Source: Halosimplex carlsbadense 2-9-1 (GTDB taxonomy: Archaea; Halobacteriota; Halobacteria; Halobacteriales; Haloarculaceae). From it: a DNA stretch of 60,994 nucleotides. The notes beneath the pieces were generated by a model that saw only the letters and a list, made by a program, of their open reading frames with translations, made no database searches and was not told where the DNA came from. Positions 19,093 to 27,414 of this stretch are shown in pieces. Numbering within the stretch: position 1 is the first letter of the stretch; the number at the start of each line of letters is the position of its first letter. Position numbers and translations under genes: made by a program. The stretch covers positions 135,595-196,588 of the forward strand of contig NZ_AOIU01000031.1 in NCBI RefSeq assembly GCF_000337455.1. Direction: 5' to 3'.

Positions 19093-20067
19093 ATGGCACA
19101 GAGCGACCTATCCATTCAGGAGGCCAGTGACCAGTTGGACGCAGTGGTCGACGAGATCCAGTCGTCGGTCATTATCGAGGAGGAGTTCCTCGAGACCGTG
19201 CTCGTGGGACTGCTCTCGAAGGGCCACGTCCTGCTCGAGGACGTGCCCGGGACGGGCAAGACGCTGACCGCGAACAGTTTCGCGACGGCGCTGGGCCTGT
19301 CGTTCTCCCGTATCCAGTTCACGCCGGACCTGCTGCCCAACGACGTGACAGGGACCTACATCTACAACGAGCAGGAGGGCGAGTTCGAGTTCAACAAGGG
19401 GCCGATCTTCGCCAACATCGTCCTCGCAGACGAGATCAACCGCGCGCCGCCGAAGACCCAGGCCGCGCTGCTGGAGGCGATGGGCGAGGGGCAGGTCACC
19501 ACCGAGGGTGACACCCGCCAGCTGCCCGAGCCCTTCTTCGTCATCGCGACGCAGAACCCCGTCGAGCAGGAAGGTACCTTCCCGCTGCCCGAAGCGCAGA
19601 TCGACCGTTTCAACGTCAAGTCCTCGATCGGCTACCCCGACGTGGACGGCGAGGTCGAACTGCTCCGCCGCCGCAACGACCGCACGTCGACGACGCCGTC
19701 GGTCGGCCAGGTGCTCGACCACGACTCCGTGATGAACCTGCAGGCGGTCCCGGACACCGTCACCGTCACCGAGGACATGCTGGAGTACATCGCCGCGGTC
19801 TCGCGGGCCACCCGCGACGACCACCGCGTCGAGACCGGGATGAGCCCGCGCGGGACCCAGCGCCTCTACGAGACCGCCCGCGCACAGGCGGTCATCGAGG
19901 GCCGCAACTACGTCACGCCCGACGACGTCAAGACGGTCTCCCAGCCGGTCATCGCCCACCGTCTCGGGCTGACGGCCGAGTCGCAGGTCAACGACGTGGA
20001 CAAGTCGGAGATCGTCGACGAAGTGCTCGAAGAGATCCCCGTCCCGACCATCGAGGCCCCCGCGTAA
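19093..20067 (+). CDS. MoxR-family AAA+ ATPase
   Basis: A 324-residue cytosolic ATPase. The Walker A motif is PGTGKT (Lys56), Walker B is IVLADEINR (about 110-118), sensor-1 lies in VIATQNP, and the family motif LPEAQIDRF follows. The C-terminal lid (about 235-320) contains MSPRGTQRLYETARA. MoxR ATPases are thought to remodel or insert cofactors into partner complexes together with DUF58/vWA proteins, here the gene at 16368-18386. It has its own promoter and is followed after 21 bases by a Yip1-like membrane gene, which suggests co-transcription of the two. Confidence 0.93.
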   Translation: MAQSDLSIQEASDQLDAVVDEIQSSVIIEEEFLETVLVGLLSKGHVLLEDVPGTGKTLTANSFATALGLSFSRIQFTPDLLPNDVTGTYIYNEQEGEFEFNKGPIFANIVLADEINRAPPKTQAALLEAMGEGQVTTEGDTRQLPEPFFVIATQNPVEQEGTFPLPEAQIDRFNVKSSIGYPDVDGEVELLRRRNDRTSTTPSVGQVLDHDSVMNLQAVPDTVTVTEDMLEYIAAVSRATRDDHRVETGMSPRGTQRLYETARAQAVIEGRNYVTPDDVKTVSQPVIAHRLGLTAESQVNDVDKSEIVDEVLEEIPVPTIEAPA

Positions 20068-20076
20068 CGACCGACT

Positions 20077-20081
20077 GGAGG
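20077..20081 (+). promoter_or_regulatory. Shine-Dalgarno site for the Yip1-like gene
   Basis: GGAGG lies 7 bases before ATG 20089. Internal operon genes in haloarchaea may use such sites, whereas first genes are mostly leaderless. It supports both the start codon and co-transcription with moxR. Confidence 0.6.
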
Positions 20082-20088
20082 ATACATC

Positions 20089-20811
20089 ATGGGTGTTTCA
20101 AACGCAGTTCGGAATCCGGGCTCGTACATCAGCAGAACGCTGGGTCTGTACCGTACGCTGCTGACCGACCCGGAGCGGTTCTACGACGAGTACATCGGGA
20201 GTCGCCGCGTCAAATCGGAGTTCGCGCTCGTGCTGGTCGTCGGCCTGGTCGGTCTCGTGGGCAACTACCTCATGCTCGACACGCTGACCTTCGAGTTCGA
20301 GGCCTTCGAATCGGTCGTCATCAACGACCAGGTCCGCTTCCAGCTCCAGCAGCGAGTCATCGAGCCGCTGCTGGGCGCGTTCCTGCTGTGGGTCTGGTTC
20401 GGGGTCGGGATGTACTACGTCGCCTGGCTCTACACGACGATCGGCACGACTTACGTGACGATGAAGCGGACCGCGTGGGCGCTGTTCCCGCTCCTGATCG
20501 GGAACGTCATCCACACCGCGGCGATGGCCTACGCGTCGACGACGCTCGACGTCACCGAGGAGGACATCACGATCTCGACGAGTCTCGCCGACGAGGTGTC
20601 GTCGTTCGTCTGGTCCCAGGCCAGCGGTGAGACGGTCGTCCTCGCGGCGACGGCCGTCGGGATCGTCTTCGCGCTGTGGACCGGCTACATCGGCGCCTAC
20701 GCGATCAAGGACGTGCGGGATCTGACCACGAGCGAGGCGTACAAGGTCGCAGCCGTCCCGACCGTCGGGTACGTCCTCTACATCGTCTACAGCGTATTCA
20801 CTGCGCTCTGA
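20089..20811 (+). CDS. Yip1-like multi-pass membrane protein
   Basis: A 240-residue protein with an N-terminal amphipathic segment (GLYRTLLTDPERFYDE) and five hydrophobic helices, a layout seen in prokaryotic Yip1-domain proteins. Conserved-looking elements are DPERFYDEYIGSR before helix 1 and WFGVGMYYVAW in the middle. The gene follows moxR by 21 bases and has a Shine-Dalgarno site. The role is unknown; it may be a membrane partner of MoxR. The Yip1 assignment is based on layout and motif impression only. Confidence 0.7.
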   Translation: MGVSNAVRNPGSYISRTLGLYRTLLTDPERFYDEYIGSRRVKSEFALVLVVGLVGLVGNYLMLDTLTFEFEAFESVVINDQVRFQLQQRVIEPLLGAFLLWVWFGVGMYYVAWLYTTIGTTYVTMKRTAWALFPLLIGNVIHTAAMAYASTTLDVTEEDITISTSLADEVSSFVWSQASGETVVLAATAVGIVFALWTGYIGAYAIKDVRDLTTSEAYKVAAVPTVGYVLYIVYSVFTAL

Positions 20812-20815
20812 CAGA

Positions 20816-20824
20816 AGTATTAAG
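20816..20824 (+). promoter_or_regulatory. TATA-like box for the ABC transporter operon
   Basis: The sequence agtattaag, directly after the Yip1-like stop codon, is centred 30 bases before ATG 20850. Confidence 0.55.
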
Positions 20825-20849
20825 AAGTTGTGACACTCCAACACACAGT

Positions 20850-21872
20850 ATGAACTATTACATACGCCGATTCGCGCAAGCGATCGTGACGTTCGTCGTG
20901 GGGATGTTCATCACGTTCGCACTGTACAGACTCGTTCCGGGTGGGCCGGTCGAGGCGATCATCGCCGACCGGGTCCAGACGATGCAACAGCGGGGTCAGC
21001 CCGTCGACACACAGGAAGTGGCCCAGATGGCCGAACAGCTGACGGGGATCAACCCCGACACGCCGATCCCGATCGCCTTCTACGAGTGGCTCCGGGACAT
21101 CATCCTCTACCAGGACTTCGGTGAGTCGATCCTGTTCCAGGACCCCGTCTTCGACATCCTCTTTCGGGGGATGCCGTGGTCGATCTTCCTGAGCGTCTAC
21201 GGACTGCTGCTGGGCTTCACGGCGACCATCGCGGTGGGCGTGTTCATGGCCTGGCACGAGGGAACCAAGATCGACTCCGGGCTGACGGTGTTCGTGCTCG
21301 TCATGCGGTCGATCCCCTACTACGTGGCCGCGATCCTGATGCTGTCGGTGCTCGCGTTCCAGTGGGGGCTGTTCCCGACCGGCGGCCGCGCGCCGCCGGC
21401 GGCGACGCCCGGCTTCAACATCGAGTACATGGTCGGGATCGCCAGACACGCGGCGCTCCCCATCCTCTCGCAGTTCATCGTCGGCTTCGCCGGCGGGGCG
21501 ATCGGGATGCGGGCGCTGTCCGTGCGAGTCATCGGGGAGGACTACCTGCGCTCGGCGCGTCTGCGCGGTCTCGGCACGAATCGCATCCTGACGCGGTACC
21601 TGACCCGTAACTCCATCCTCCCGATCTACACCGGATTCATGCTCGGCATCGCGGGGATGTTCAGTTCGAGCGTCATCACCGAAGTCATCTTCCAGTACCA
21701 CGGCGTCGGCTGGTTCATGCTGGAGGCGGCGGTCAGTCAGGACTACCCGCTCGTGATGGCCGCGTTCGTCTTCTTCTCGACCATCACGGTGACGGCGATC
21801 ATGATCGCCGACTTCACCTACGGCCTCATCGACCCGCGGGCCGGAACCGGTGCGTCCAGGGAGAGCTTCTAA
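20850..21872 (+). CDS. Opp/Dpp-type ABC transporter permease (DppB-like)
   Basis: A 340-residue inner-membrane subunit with six predicted helices. The start YYIRRFAQAIVTFVVGMFIT and the following LVPGGPVEAII are typical of DppB/OppB permeases. The coupling-helix region reads DYLRSARLRGLGTNRIL. The TATA box and a tight operon with the next three genes (2-base, 42-base and 3-base gaps) show one transcription unit. The substrate is predicted to be an oligosaccharide or peptide delivered by a family-5 binding protein. Confidence 0.92.
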   Translation: MNYYIRRFAQAIVTFVVGMFITFALYRLVPGGPVEAIIADRVQTMQQRGQPVDTQEVAQMAEQLTGINPDTPIPIAFYEWLRDIILYQDFGESILFQDPVFDILFRGMPWSIFLSVYGLLLGFTATIAVGVFMAWHEGTKIDSGLTVFVLVMRSIPYYVAAILMLSVLAFQWGLFPTGGRAPPAATPGFNIEYMVGIARHAALPILSQFIVGFAGGAIGMRALSVRVIGEDYLRSARLRGLGTNRILTRYLTRNSILPIYTGFMLGIAGMFSSSVITEVIFQYHGVGWFMLEAAVSQDYPLVMAAFVFFSTITVTAIMIADFTYGLIDPRAGTGASRESF

Positions 21873-21874
21873 CG

Positions 21875-22900
21875 ATGTCCAATAACGAACCACGGAGCGA
21901 CGGGGGCGTCACGCAGGAAAGCATCTTCGGCACCGACGACGACACCGAGCGGCGACGGACGCCGCCGGCCGAGCGGGCCCGTCGCGCCTTCGACTTCTAT
22001 ATCGCGACCCCGTTCCGGGTCGCGTGGTCGGACTGGCGGACGCGCATCGGGGGCGTGGGCGTGCTGTTTTACCTCCTGATGGGGACGCTGGGCGTCTGGC
22101 TGGTTCCGCCGCCACAGATCAACGAGGGGCCGTACTACCTCCAGCCGTTCGTCGACTGGTCGATGCCCCTGGGGACTGACAACCTCGGCCGGGGCGTGTT
22201 CAAGACGCTCGTCCACTCGACGCCGGCGATGATGAAGATGGCGCTGGCCGGGATCGTCTTCTCGATCGGTATCGCGGTGCTCGTCGGGATGATCGCGGGC
22301 TACAAGGGCGGCGTCGTCGACACGATCCTGATGACGATCGCCGACGTGTTCATCACGCTGCCGGGGCTCCCGCTGATCATCGTCCTCGCGGCGATCTTCT
22401 CGCCCCAGGACCCCTTCATCGTCGGGACCATCATCGCGATCGACCAGTGGCCGGGACTGGCCCGGATGCTGCGCTCGCAGGTACTGTCGTTGCGCGAGGA
22501 GGACTTCGTCGAGGCGGCCCGGTCGATCGGGCTCTCGACGCCGACTATCGTCGGCCAAGAGCTCGTCCCGAAGGTCGCGCCGTTCGTGCTCGTCTCGGCG
22601 GCGAGCGCCGCGGTCGCGGTCATCTTCCAGTCAGTCGCGCTGTACTTCATCGGCGTGCTCCCGTTCAACTCGTTCAACTGGGGCGTGATGATGCAGCTGG
22701 CCTACGAGCAGGGGAACGCGATCTCGGCGCCGGGCCGCGCGGGCCACTGGATGCTGTTCCCGCTGCTGGCCATCTCGGGCGTGAGCTTCTCGCTGATCCT
22801 CTTCTCGCAGGGGCTCGACCGAGTGTTCAACCCGCGGCTGCTGGCGCGCCACTCCGAGACGATCCCAGAGGACGAACAGGACGGAGCGGGTGACCTGTGA
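21875..22900 (+). CDS. Opp/Dpp-type ABC transporter permease (DppC-like)
   Basis: The second permease subunit, 341 residues. After a long charged cytoplasmic N-terminus, the first helix is near 55-75, then PLGTDNLGRGVFKTLVHSTP and the usual five-helix core. The EAA-type motif reads EEDFVEAARSIGLSTPTIV and contacts the ATPases. It starts two bases after the DppB-like stop codon. Together with the DppB-like protein it forms the heterodimeric channel. Confidence 0.92.
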   Translation: MSNNEPRSDGGVTQESIFGTDDDTERRRTPPAERARRAFDFYIATPFRVAWSDWRTRIGGVGVLFYLLMGTLGVWLVPPPQINEGPYYLQPFVDWSMPLGTDNLGRGVFKTLVHSTPAMMKMALAGIVFSIGIAVLVGMIAGYKGGVVDTILMTIADVFITLPGLPLIIVLAAIFSPQDPFIVGTIIAIDQWPGLARMLRSQVLSLREEDFVEAARSIGLSTPTIVGQELVPKVAPFVLVSAASAAVAVIFQSVALYFIGVLPFNSFNWGVMMQLAYEQGNAISAPGRAGHWMLFPLLAISGVSFSLILFSQGLDRVFNPRLLARHSETIPEDEQDGAGDL

Positions 22901-22928
22901 TGACCGCTCGCGAACCGACTCGACGACC

Positions 22929-22933
22929 GGAGG
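22929..22933 (+). promoter_or_regulatory. Shine-Dalgarno site for the DppD-like gene
   Basis: GGAGG lies 9 bases before ATG 22943, inside the 42-base gap between permease and ATPase genes, and supports that start. Confidence 0.5.
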
Positions 22934-22942
22934 GACGCTGAC

Positions 22943-24082
22943 ATGGCAATCGGACAACCGAATCAATCGACCGAGGAAGAGGCGACGGAGGGCGAGGACC
23001 CGGACGACGACATCGTCATGAGCGTGGAGGACGCCCGAGTGCAGTTCGGGATGTCCCGCGGGCAGGCGTGGGTGCTCAACGACGTGAGCCTGGACGTCCG
23101 GCGGGAGGAGATCCTCGCCGTCGTCGGCGAGAGCGGCTCGGGCAAGTCGATGTTCGCCGCCGCGCTGATGGACGCCGTCGAGGACCCGGGCCACCTCTCG
23201 GGCGACGTGACCTACTACCCGAGAGAAGACGAGACCGACGACGCTCCGAGCGCCGACCAGATCGGCTCGTACGACACCGTCGGGGACGACTCCGTCGACG
23301 TGCTCGGGATGACCGAGGGCGAACTCAGCAACTTCCGCTGGGAGGAGGTGTCGATGGTGTTCCAGGGGGCGATGAACTCGTTCAACCCCACGATGAAGAT
23401 CAAGGGCCACTTCCACGAGACCATCCAGGCCCACAACGCCGTCCTCGACGAGCGGATGGACCACGTCCGGGACCTGTTCGAGGCGCTGCACCTCGACCCC
23501 GACCGGGTGATGAACTCCTACCCGCACGAGCTCTCGGGCGGGATGAAACAGCGCGCGCTCATCGCGCTCGCGCTGGTGCTCGAACCGGAGGTGCTCGTGA
23601 TGGACGAGCCGACCGCGGCGCTCGACCTGCTCATGCAGCGGTCGATCATCTCGATGCTGCGGGAGCTGCGCGACGAGTTCGAACTGACGATCGTCTTCAT
23701 CACCCACGACCTGCCGCTGGTCGCCGGGCTGTCGGACCGCATCGGCGTGATGTACTCCTTCGAGTTCATCGAAGTGGGCGACACGCGCTCCCTTCTGAAG
23801 GACGCGGCCCACCCCTACACCCGATCGCTGTTGCGTTCGGTGCCGAGCATCGACTCGGACATCGACGAGATGGAGCCCATCGAGGGCGCGCGCCCGGACC
23901 CGGTGAACATCCCGACAGGGTGTTCGTTCCACCCGCGGTGTCCGGTCGCCGACGACCGCTGTGAGATCGAGGACCCCGACCTCGTGACCGTCGACGAGGA
24001 CCACGAGGCGGCGTGTTTCTACTCGGACCAGGCCCGCAACGAGCTGAAGTACAGCCTCGACCACGGGACCACGGAGGACTAA
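22943..24082 (+). CDS. Opp/Dpp-type ABC transporter ATPase (DppD-like)
   Basis: A 379-residue cytosolic ATPase. Walker A is GESGSGKS (62-69), the ABC signature LSGGMKQR starts near residue 197, Walker B reads VLVMDEPTAALD and the H-loop is FITHDLP. The C-terminal oligopeptide-type region has the spaced cysteines GCSFHPRCP ... C ... AACFY that bind an iron-sulfur cluster in some family members. An acidic insertion of about 35 residues (YPREDETDDAPSADQIG and onward) follows Walker A, in a position where OppD proteins are variable. Confidence 0.93.
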   Translation: MAIGQPNQSTEEEATEGEDPDDDIVMSVEDARVQFGMSRGQAWVLNDVSLDVRREEILAVVGESGSGKSMFAAALMDAVEDPGHLSGDVTYYPREDETDDAPSADQIGSYDTVGDDSVDVLGMTEGELSNFRWEEVSMVFQGAMNSFNPTMKIKGHFHETIQAHNAVLDERMDHVRDLFEALHLDPDRVMNSYPHELSGGMKQRALIALALVLEPEVLVMDEPTAALDLLMQRSIISMLRELRDEFELTIVFITHDLPLVAGLSDRIGVMYSFEFIEVGDTRSLLKDAAHPYTRSLLRSVPSIDSDIDEMEPIEGARPDPVNIPTGCSFHPRCPVADDRCEIEDPDLVTVDEDHEAACFYSDQARNELKYSLDHGTTED

Positions 24083-24085
24083 CCG

Positions 24086-25276
24086 ATGAGTACAGACGAA
24101 CCCACGGCCGACGACCTGACGGCCGACGACGCGGCCGTCGACGAGACGACTACCGACGTACCGGACGACGAACCGATCCTGTCGCTCGACGACGTGAACG
24201 TCCACTACACGCCCGGTGGGATCGTCAAGCGGGCGCTGACCGACAAGAAGGTCCGCGCGGTCGACGGCGTCAGCTTCGACCTCTACGACAACGACATCGT
24301 CGTGCTGGTCGGCGAGTCGGGCTGTGGCAAGACCACGCTCGGCAAGACCGCGATCGGCCTCGAACAGCCGACCAGCGGGTCGATCTCCTACCGCGGGCAG
24401 GATATCTGGGACGCCAAGAATAACCCCCGCGACGCCGACATCGAGTTCACCGAGATCCGGCGTTCGATGCAGATCATCCACCAGGACCCCGCCAACGCCC
24501 TGAACTCCTCGCGGCGCGTCAAGGCGATCCTCTCGGACCCGCTCAAGAAGTACCGGACCGAGCTGGGTCCCAAGGAGCGCGAGGACACCATCTACCGCTT
24601 CCTGGAGTTCGTGGACATGATGCCGCCCGAGGACTACGCCGAGCGCTATCCCCACCAGCTGTCGGGCGGGGAGAAACAGCGCGTCGCGCTCGGGCGCGCC
24701 CTGTTGATGAACCCGGACGTGATCCTGGCCGACGAGGCCATCTCGGCGCTGGACGTGAGCCTGCGCGTCGGGATGATGGACCTCATCCTCGACCTGCAGG
24801 AGACGTTCGACACCTCCTACGTCTTCATCAGCCACGACCTGGCGAACGCCCGGTACCTCGCCAAGCGCGCCGGCGGGCGGATCGCGATCATGTACCTCGG
24901 CGAAATCGTCGAGATCGGACCGCCCGAGGAGATCCTCCAGAACCCGACCCATCCCTACACCAAGGTGTTGAAGTGGTCGACGCCGACGGTCGACCCGGAC
25001 CTGGCGAAACAGCGGATCCAGGAGGACCCGCCGGTCCGCGAGGTGGACGTGCCGGACCCCGAGGACCCGCCCTCGGGCTGCAAGTTCCACACCCGCTGCC
25101 CGGAGGCCCGCGAGGTCTGTACGCAGGAAGAACCCGAGCGGTTCGACACTGCCGGCGAGAGCGACGCCGCCTGCTTCCGCGCCCTGGAGACCCACGAGTA
25201 CTGGAACAGCGCGGAACTGGCCGACGCCGACCAGGACGAGTACGACGCCCAGAACTCCTCGACGTTCAGCGACTGA
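24086..25276 (+). CDS. Opp/Dpp-type ABC transporter ATPase (DppF-like)
   Basis: A 396-residue cytosolic ATPase and partner of the DppD-like protein. The N-terminus is a long acidic extension (1-30). Walker A is GESGCGKT (76-83), the signature LSGGEKQR lies near residue 191, Walker B gives ILADEAISALD, and the H-loop is FISHDLA. The C-terminal cysteine cluster (GCKFHTRCP ... C ... AACFR) is present. It starts three bases after the DppD-like stop codon and is the last gene of the transporter operon, which ends in a T-run at 25290-25295. Confidence 0.93.
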   Translation: MSTDEPTADDLTADDAAVDETTTDVPDDEPILSLDDVNVHYTPGGIVKRALTDKKVRAVDGVSFDLYDNDIVVLVGESGCGKTTLGKTAIGLEQPTSGSISYRGQDIWDAKNNPRDADIEFTEIRRSMQIIHQDPANALNSSRRVKAILSDPLKKYRTELGPKEREDTIYRFLEFVDMMPPEDYAERYPHQLSGGEKQRVALGRALLMNPDVILADEAISALDVSLRVGMMDLILDLQETFDTSYVFISHDLANARYLAKRAGGRIAIMYLGEIVEIGPPEEILQNPTHPYTKVLKWSTPTVDPDLAKQRIQEDPPVREVDVPDPEDPPSGCKFHTRCPEAREVCTQEEPERFDTAGESDAACFRALETHEYWNSAELADADQDEYDAQNSSTFSD

Positions 25277-25289
25277 GTCGGACGTTCGC

Positions 25290-25295
25290 TTTTTT
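25290..25295 (+). terminator. T-run terminator after the transporter operon
   Basis: Six consecutive T residues lie 14 bases after the DppF-like stop codon and before the thermosome promoter. Archaeal RNA polymerase terminates at such tracts. Confidence 0.45.
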
Positions 25296-25341
25296 CGGCG
25301 GTTCGCCGTCGACCGTCGCCGCGCTCGCACGGAAAGCAAAT

Positions 25342-25348
25342 CTTATTT
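25342..25348 (+). promoter_or_regulatory. TATA-like box for the thermosome gene
   Basis: The sequence cttattt is centred 29 bases before ATG 25374, which agrees with a leaderless transcript from that start. Confidence 0.55.
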
Positions 25349-25373
25349 CCGCCAGACGCGGTTGTGCGTACAC

Positions 25374-27068
25374 ATGGCACGACAGATGGCCGACGGACCG
25401 ATGGTGGTCCTCTCCGACGAAAGCCAGCGCACGTCGGGCGAGGACGCCCGGTCGATGAACCTCGAGGCAGGGCGTGCAGTCGCGGAGACGATCCGAACGA
25501 CCCTCGGCCCCCGAGGGATGGACAAGATGCTCGTCGACCAGGGCGGCAACGTCGTCATCACGAACGACGGCGTGACACTCCTGGAGGAGATGGACGTCGA
25601 CCATCCCGCTGCGGACATGATCGTCGACGTCGCGACGACCCAGGAGGAGGAGGTCGGCGACGGTACTACCTCCGCCGTCATCCTCGCCGGCGCCCTGCTC
25701 GCGAACGCGGAGGAACTGCTCGAACAGGACATCCACCCGACCTCGATCGTCGCGGGCTACCGCCACGCGGCCGAGACGGTCACCGAGGTGTTCGAGGACA
25801 TCGCGACCGAGGTCGACCCCGACGACACCGAGGTACTCGAACAGGTCGCCGGCACCGCGATGACCGGAAAGGGCGCCGAGACCGCCAAGGACCTGCTCTC
25901 GTCGATGGTCGTCAGCGCCGTGCGAGCGGCCGTCCGCGAGGACGGCACCGTCGACCAGGACGCCGTCGACGTGCGCCAGTTCTACGGCGCCTCGATCGAC
26001 GACTCCGAGTTCGTCGACGGCATCCTCTTCGACATCGAACCGGTCCACCAGAACATGAGCCGCAACCTCGAGGACGCGAACGTCCTCGTCTACGAGGGCG
26101 ACATCGAGGTCTCCGAGAGCGAGGTCGGCGCGGAAGCGTCGGTCGGCGACATGACCGACCTGCAGGGCTTCGTCGAGCGCGAGCAGTCCGAGCTGGCCGA
26201 CAAGGTCGACAAGATCGTCGAGGCGGGCGCCGACGTGGTCCTCGCCGACGGCGGCATCGACGAGTACGCCGCCGAGCTGCTCGTCGAGAACGGCATCACG
26301 GCCTTCCGCCGCGTCGACGACGACAAGCGCCAGCGCGTCGCGGCCGCGACGGGCGCCGAGCGCGTCGGCGACCTGAAGCTGCTCACCTCCGAGCATCTCG
26401 GCCACGCCGGCAGCGTCCACGAGCGGGTCATCCGCGACGTGACCGTCCGCCGGCAGGCCGACCACGAGTCGACGGTCGTCTTCGGTGACCTCCCCGAGGA
26501 GGGCGTCGGCACGATCCTCCTGCGCGGCGGCACCGAGCACGTCCTCGACGAGGTCGAGCGGGCCGTCGTCGACAGTATCGGCGTCGTCTCCGCCGCCATC
26601 GAGGACGGCAACGTCCTGCCGGGCGGCGGCGCCCCGGAGATCGAGGCGTCGCTCGCGCTCCGCGAGGAGGCCGACTCCGTCGAGGGCCGCGAGCAGCTGG
26701 CCGTCGAGGCCTTCGCCGAGGCCTTCGAGGACGGACCGCGCACCCTCGCCGAGAACGCCGGTCACGACGCCATCGACGCGCTGGTCGACATGACCGCGCG
26801 CCACGACGCGGGCGACGTGAACGTCGGCATCGACGCCGACACGGGCGAACTCGTCGAGATGTTCGAGGACGGCGTCGTCGAGCCGCTGCGCGTGAAGACC
26901 ACGGCCGTCAACTCCGCGGTCGACGCCTCAACGATGATCCTCCGCATCGACGACGTTGTCTCCGCCGGGGACCTCTCGGTCGGTGGCGAGGACGAAGAGG
27001 AAGGCGGTGCGGGCGGCCCGCCCGGCGGCATGGGCGGGATGGGCGGCGGCATGGGCGGCATGATGTAA
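25374..27068 (+). CDS. ths: Thermosome subunit (group II chaperonin)
   Basis: An ATP-dependent protein-folding chaperonin that assembles into a double-ring cage. The 564-residue length is normal. Motifs include [12 protein letters not shown] (45-56), [10 protein letters not shown] (64-73) and the nucleotide-binding GDGTT (95-99). The apical-domain region is near 200-370, followed by [17 protein letters not shown]. The C-terminus is the usual flexible Gly-Met tail ([14 protein letters not shown]). ATG 25374 is preferred over an in-frame ATG at 25362 because of TATA spacing; 25386 is another possibility. Haloarchaea have two or three paralogs and I cannot say which one this is. It is monocistronic and convergent with the IclR gene. 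Confidence 0.97.
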   Translation: MARQMADGPMVVLSDESQRTSGEDARSMNLEAGRAVAETIRTTLGPRGMDKMLVDQGGNVVITNDGVTLLEEMDVDHPAADMIVDVATTQEEEVGDGTTSAVILAGALLANAEELLEQDIHPTSIVAGYRHAAETVTEVFEDIATEVDPDDTEVLEQVAGTAMTGKGAETAKDLLSSMVVSAVRAAVREDGTVDQDAVDVRQFYGASIDDSEFVDGILFDIEPVHQNMSRNLEDANVLVYEGDIEVSESEVGAEASVGDMTDLQGFVEREQSELADKVDKIVEAGADVVLADGGIDEYAAELLVENGITAFRRVDDDKRQRVAAATGAERVGDLKLLTSEHLGHAGSVHERVIRDVTVRRQADHESTVVFGDLPEEGVGTILLRGGTEHVLDEVERAVVDSIGVVSAAIEDGNVLPGGGAPEIEASLALREEADSVEGREQLAVEAFAEAFEDGPRTLAENAGHDAIDALVDMTARHDAGDVNVGIDADTGELVEMFEDGVVEPLRVKTTAVNSAVDASTMILRIDDVVSAGDLSVGGEDEEEGGAGGPPGGMGGMGGGMGGMM

Positions 27069-27070
27069 GA

Positions 27071-27411
27071 CCATCTTTTTCGCGGGCGGGTTTCCTCGGC
27101 GCGCTCCGCGCGCCTGCGGGGAACCCACCCGCGAAAAACATGGGTGAAAAAGGCCGGTCACTGCGGTCGCTTCGCTCCCTTGTGACCGGTGAACCGCGCG
27201 CCTGCGGCGCGCGGACGTTCTCTTTCTATTCTCTGTCGTTCGCTGTGGCGAAGTATTCTCTTGGTTGCGGTCTCAGCATCCGGCGCCGCAGGCGCCGGTT
27301 CCCCGAACTCGCGCGGAGCGCGAGATCGGCCTTTTTCACCCATGTTTTTGCGTGCGGGGTTCCCACAGCGCGCCGTCGGCGCGCGAGGAAACCCCGCGCG
27401 GAAAAAGATGG
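27071..27411. repeat. Mirrored array of palindromes filling a convergent intergenic region
   Basis: The outer arms 27071-27156 and 27327-27411 are imperfect reverse complements over about 85 bases. Both begin ccatcttttt when read inward, and both contain catgggtgaaaaaggccg. Each outer arm is itself a hairpin with T-run/A-run flanks (27074-27139 and 27341-27406). Between them lie smaller palindromes in mirror order: 27156-27188, 27194-27214 (ccgcgcgc...gcgcgcgg), 27280-27298 (ccggcgcc...ggcgccgg) and 27308-27324 (ctcgcgc...gcgcgag). A small hairpin at 27239-27252 (ttcgc...gcgaa) sits near the centre. The array begins two bases after the thermosome stop and ends three bases before the iclR stop. 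It probably terminates both genes; it may also be a palindromic mobile element. Confidence 0.85.
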
Positions 27412-27414
27412 GTT

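Noticed and set aside
25266..26804. 512-codon minus-strand frame opposite the thermosome gene
   Set aside because: The thermosome is certain on the plus strand, and the shadow has no supporting feature.
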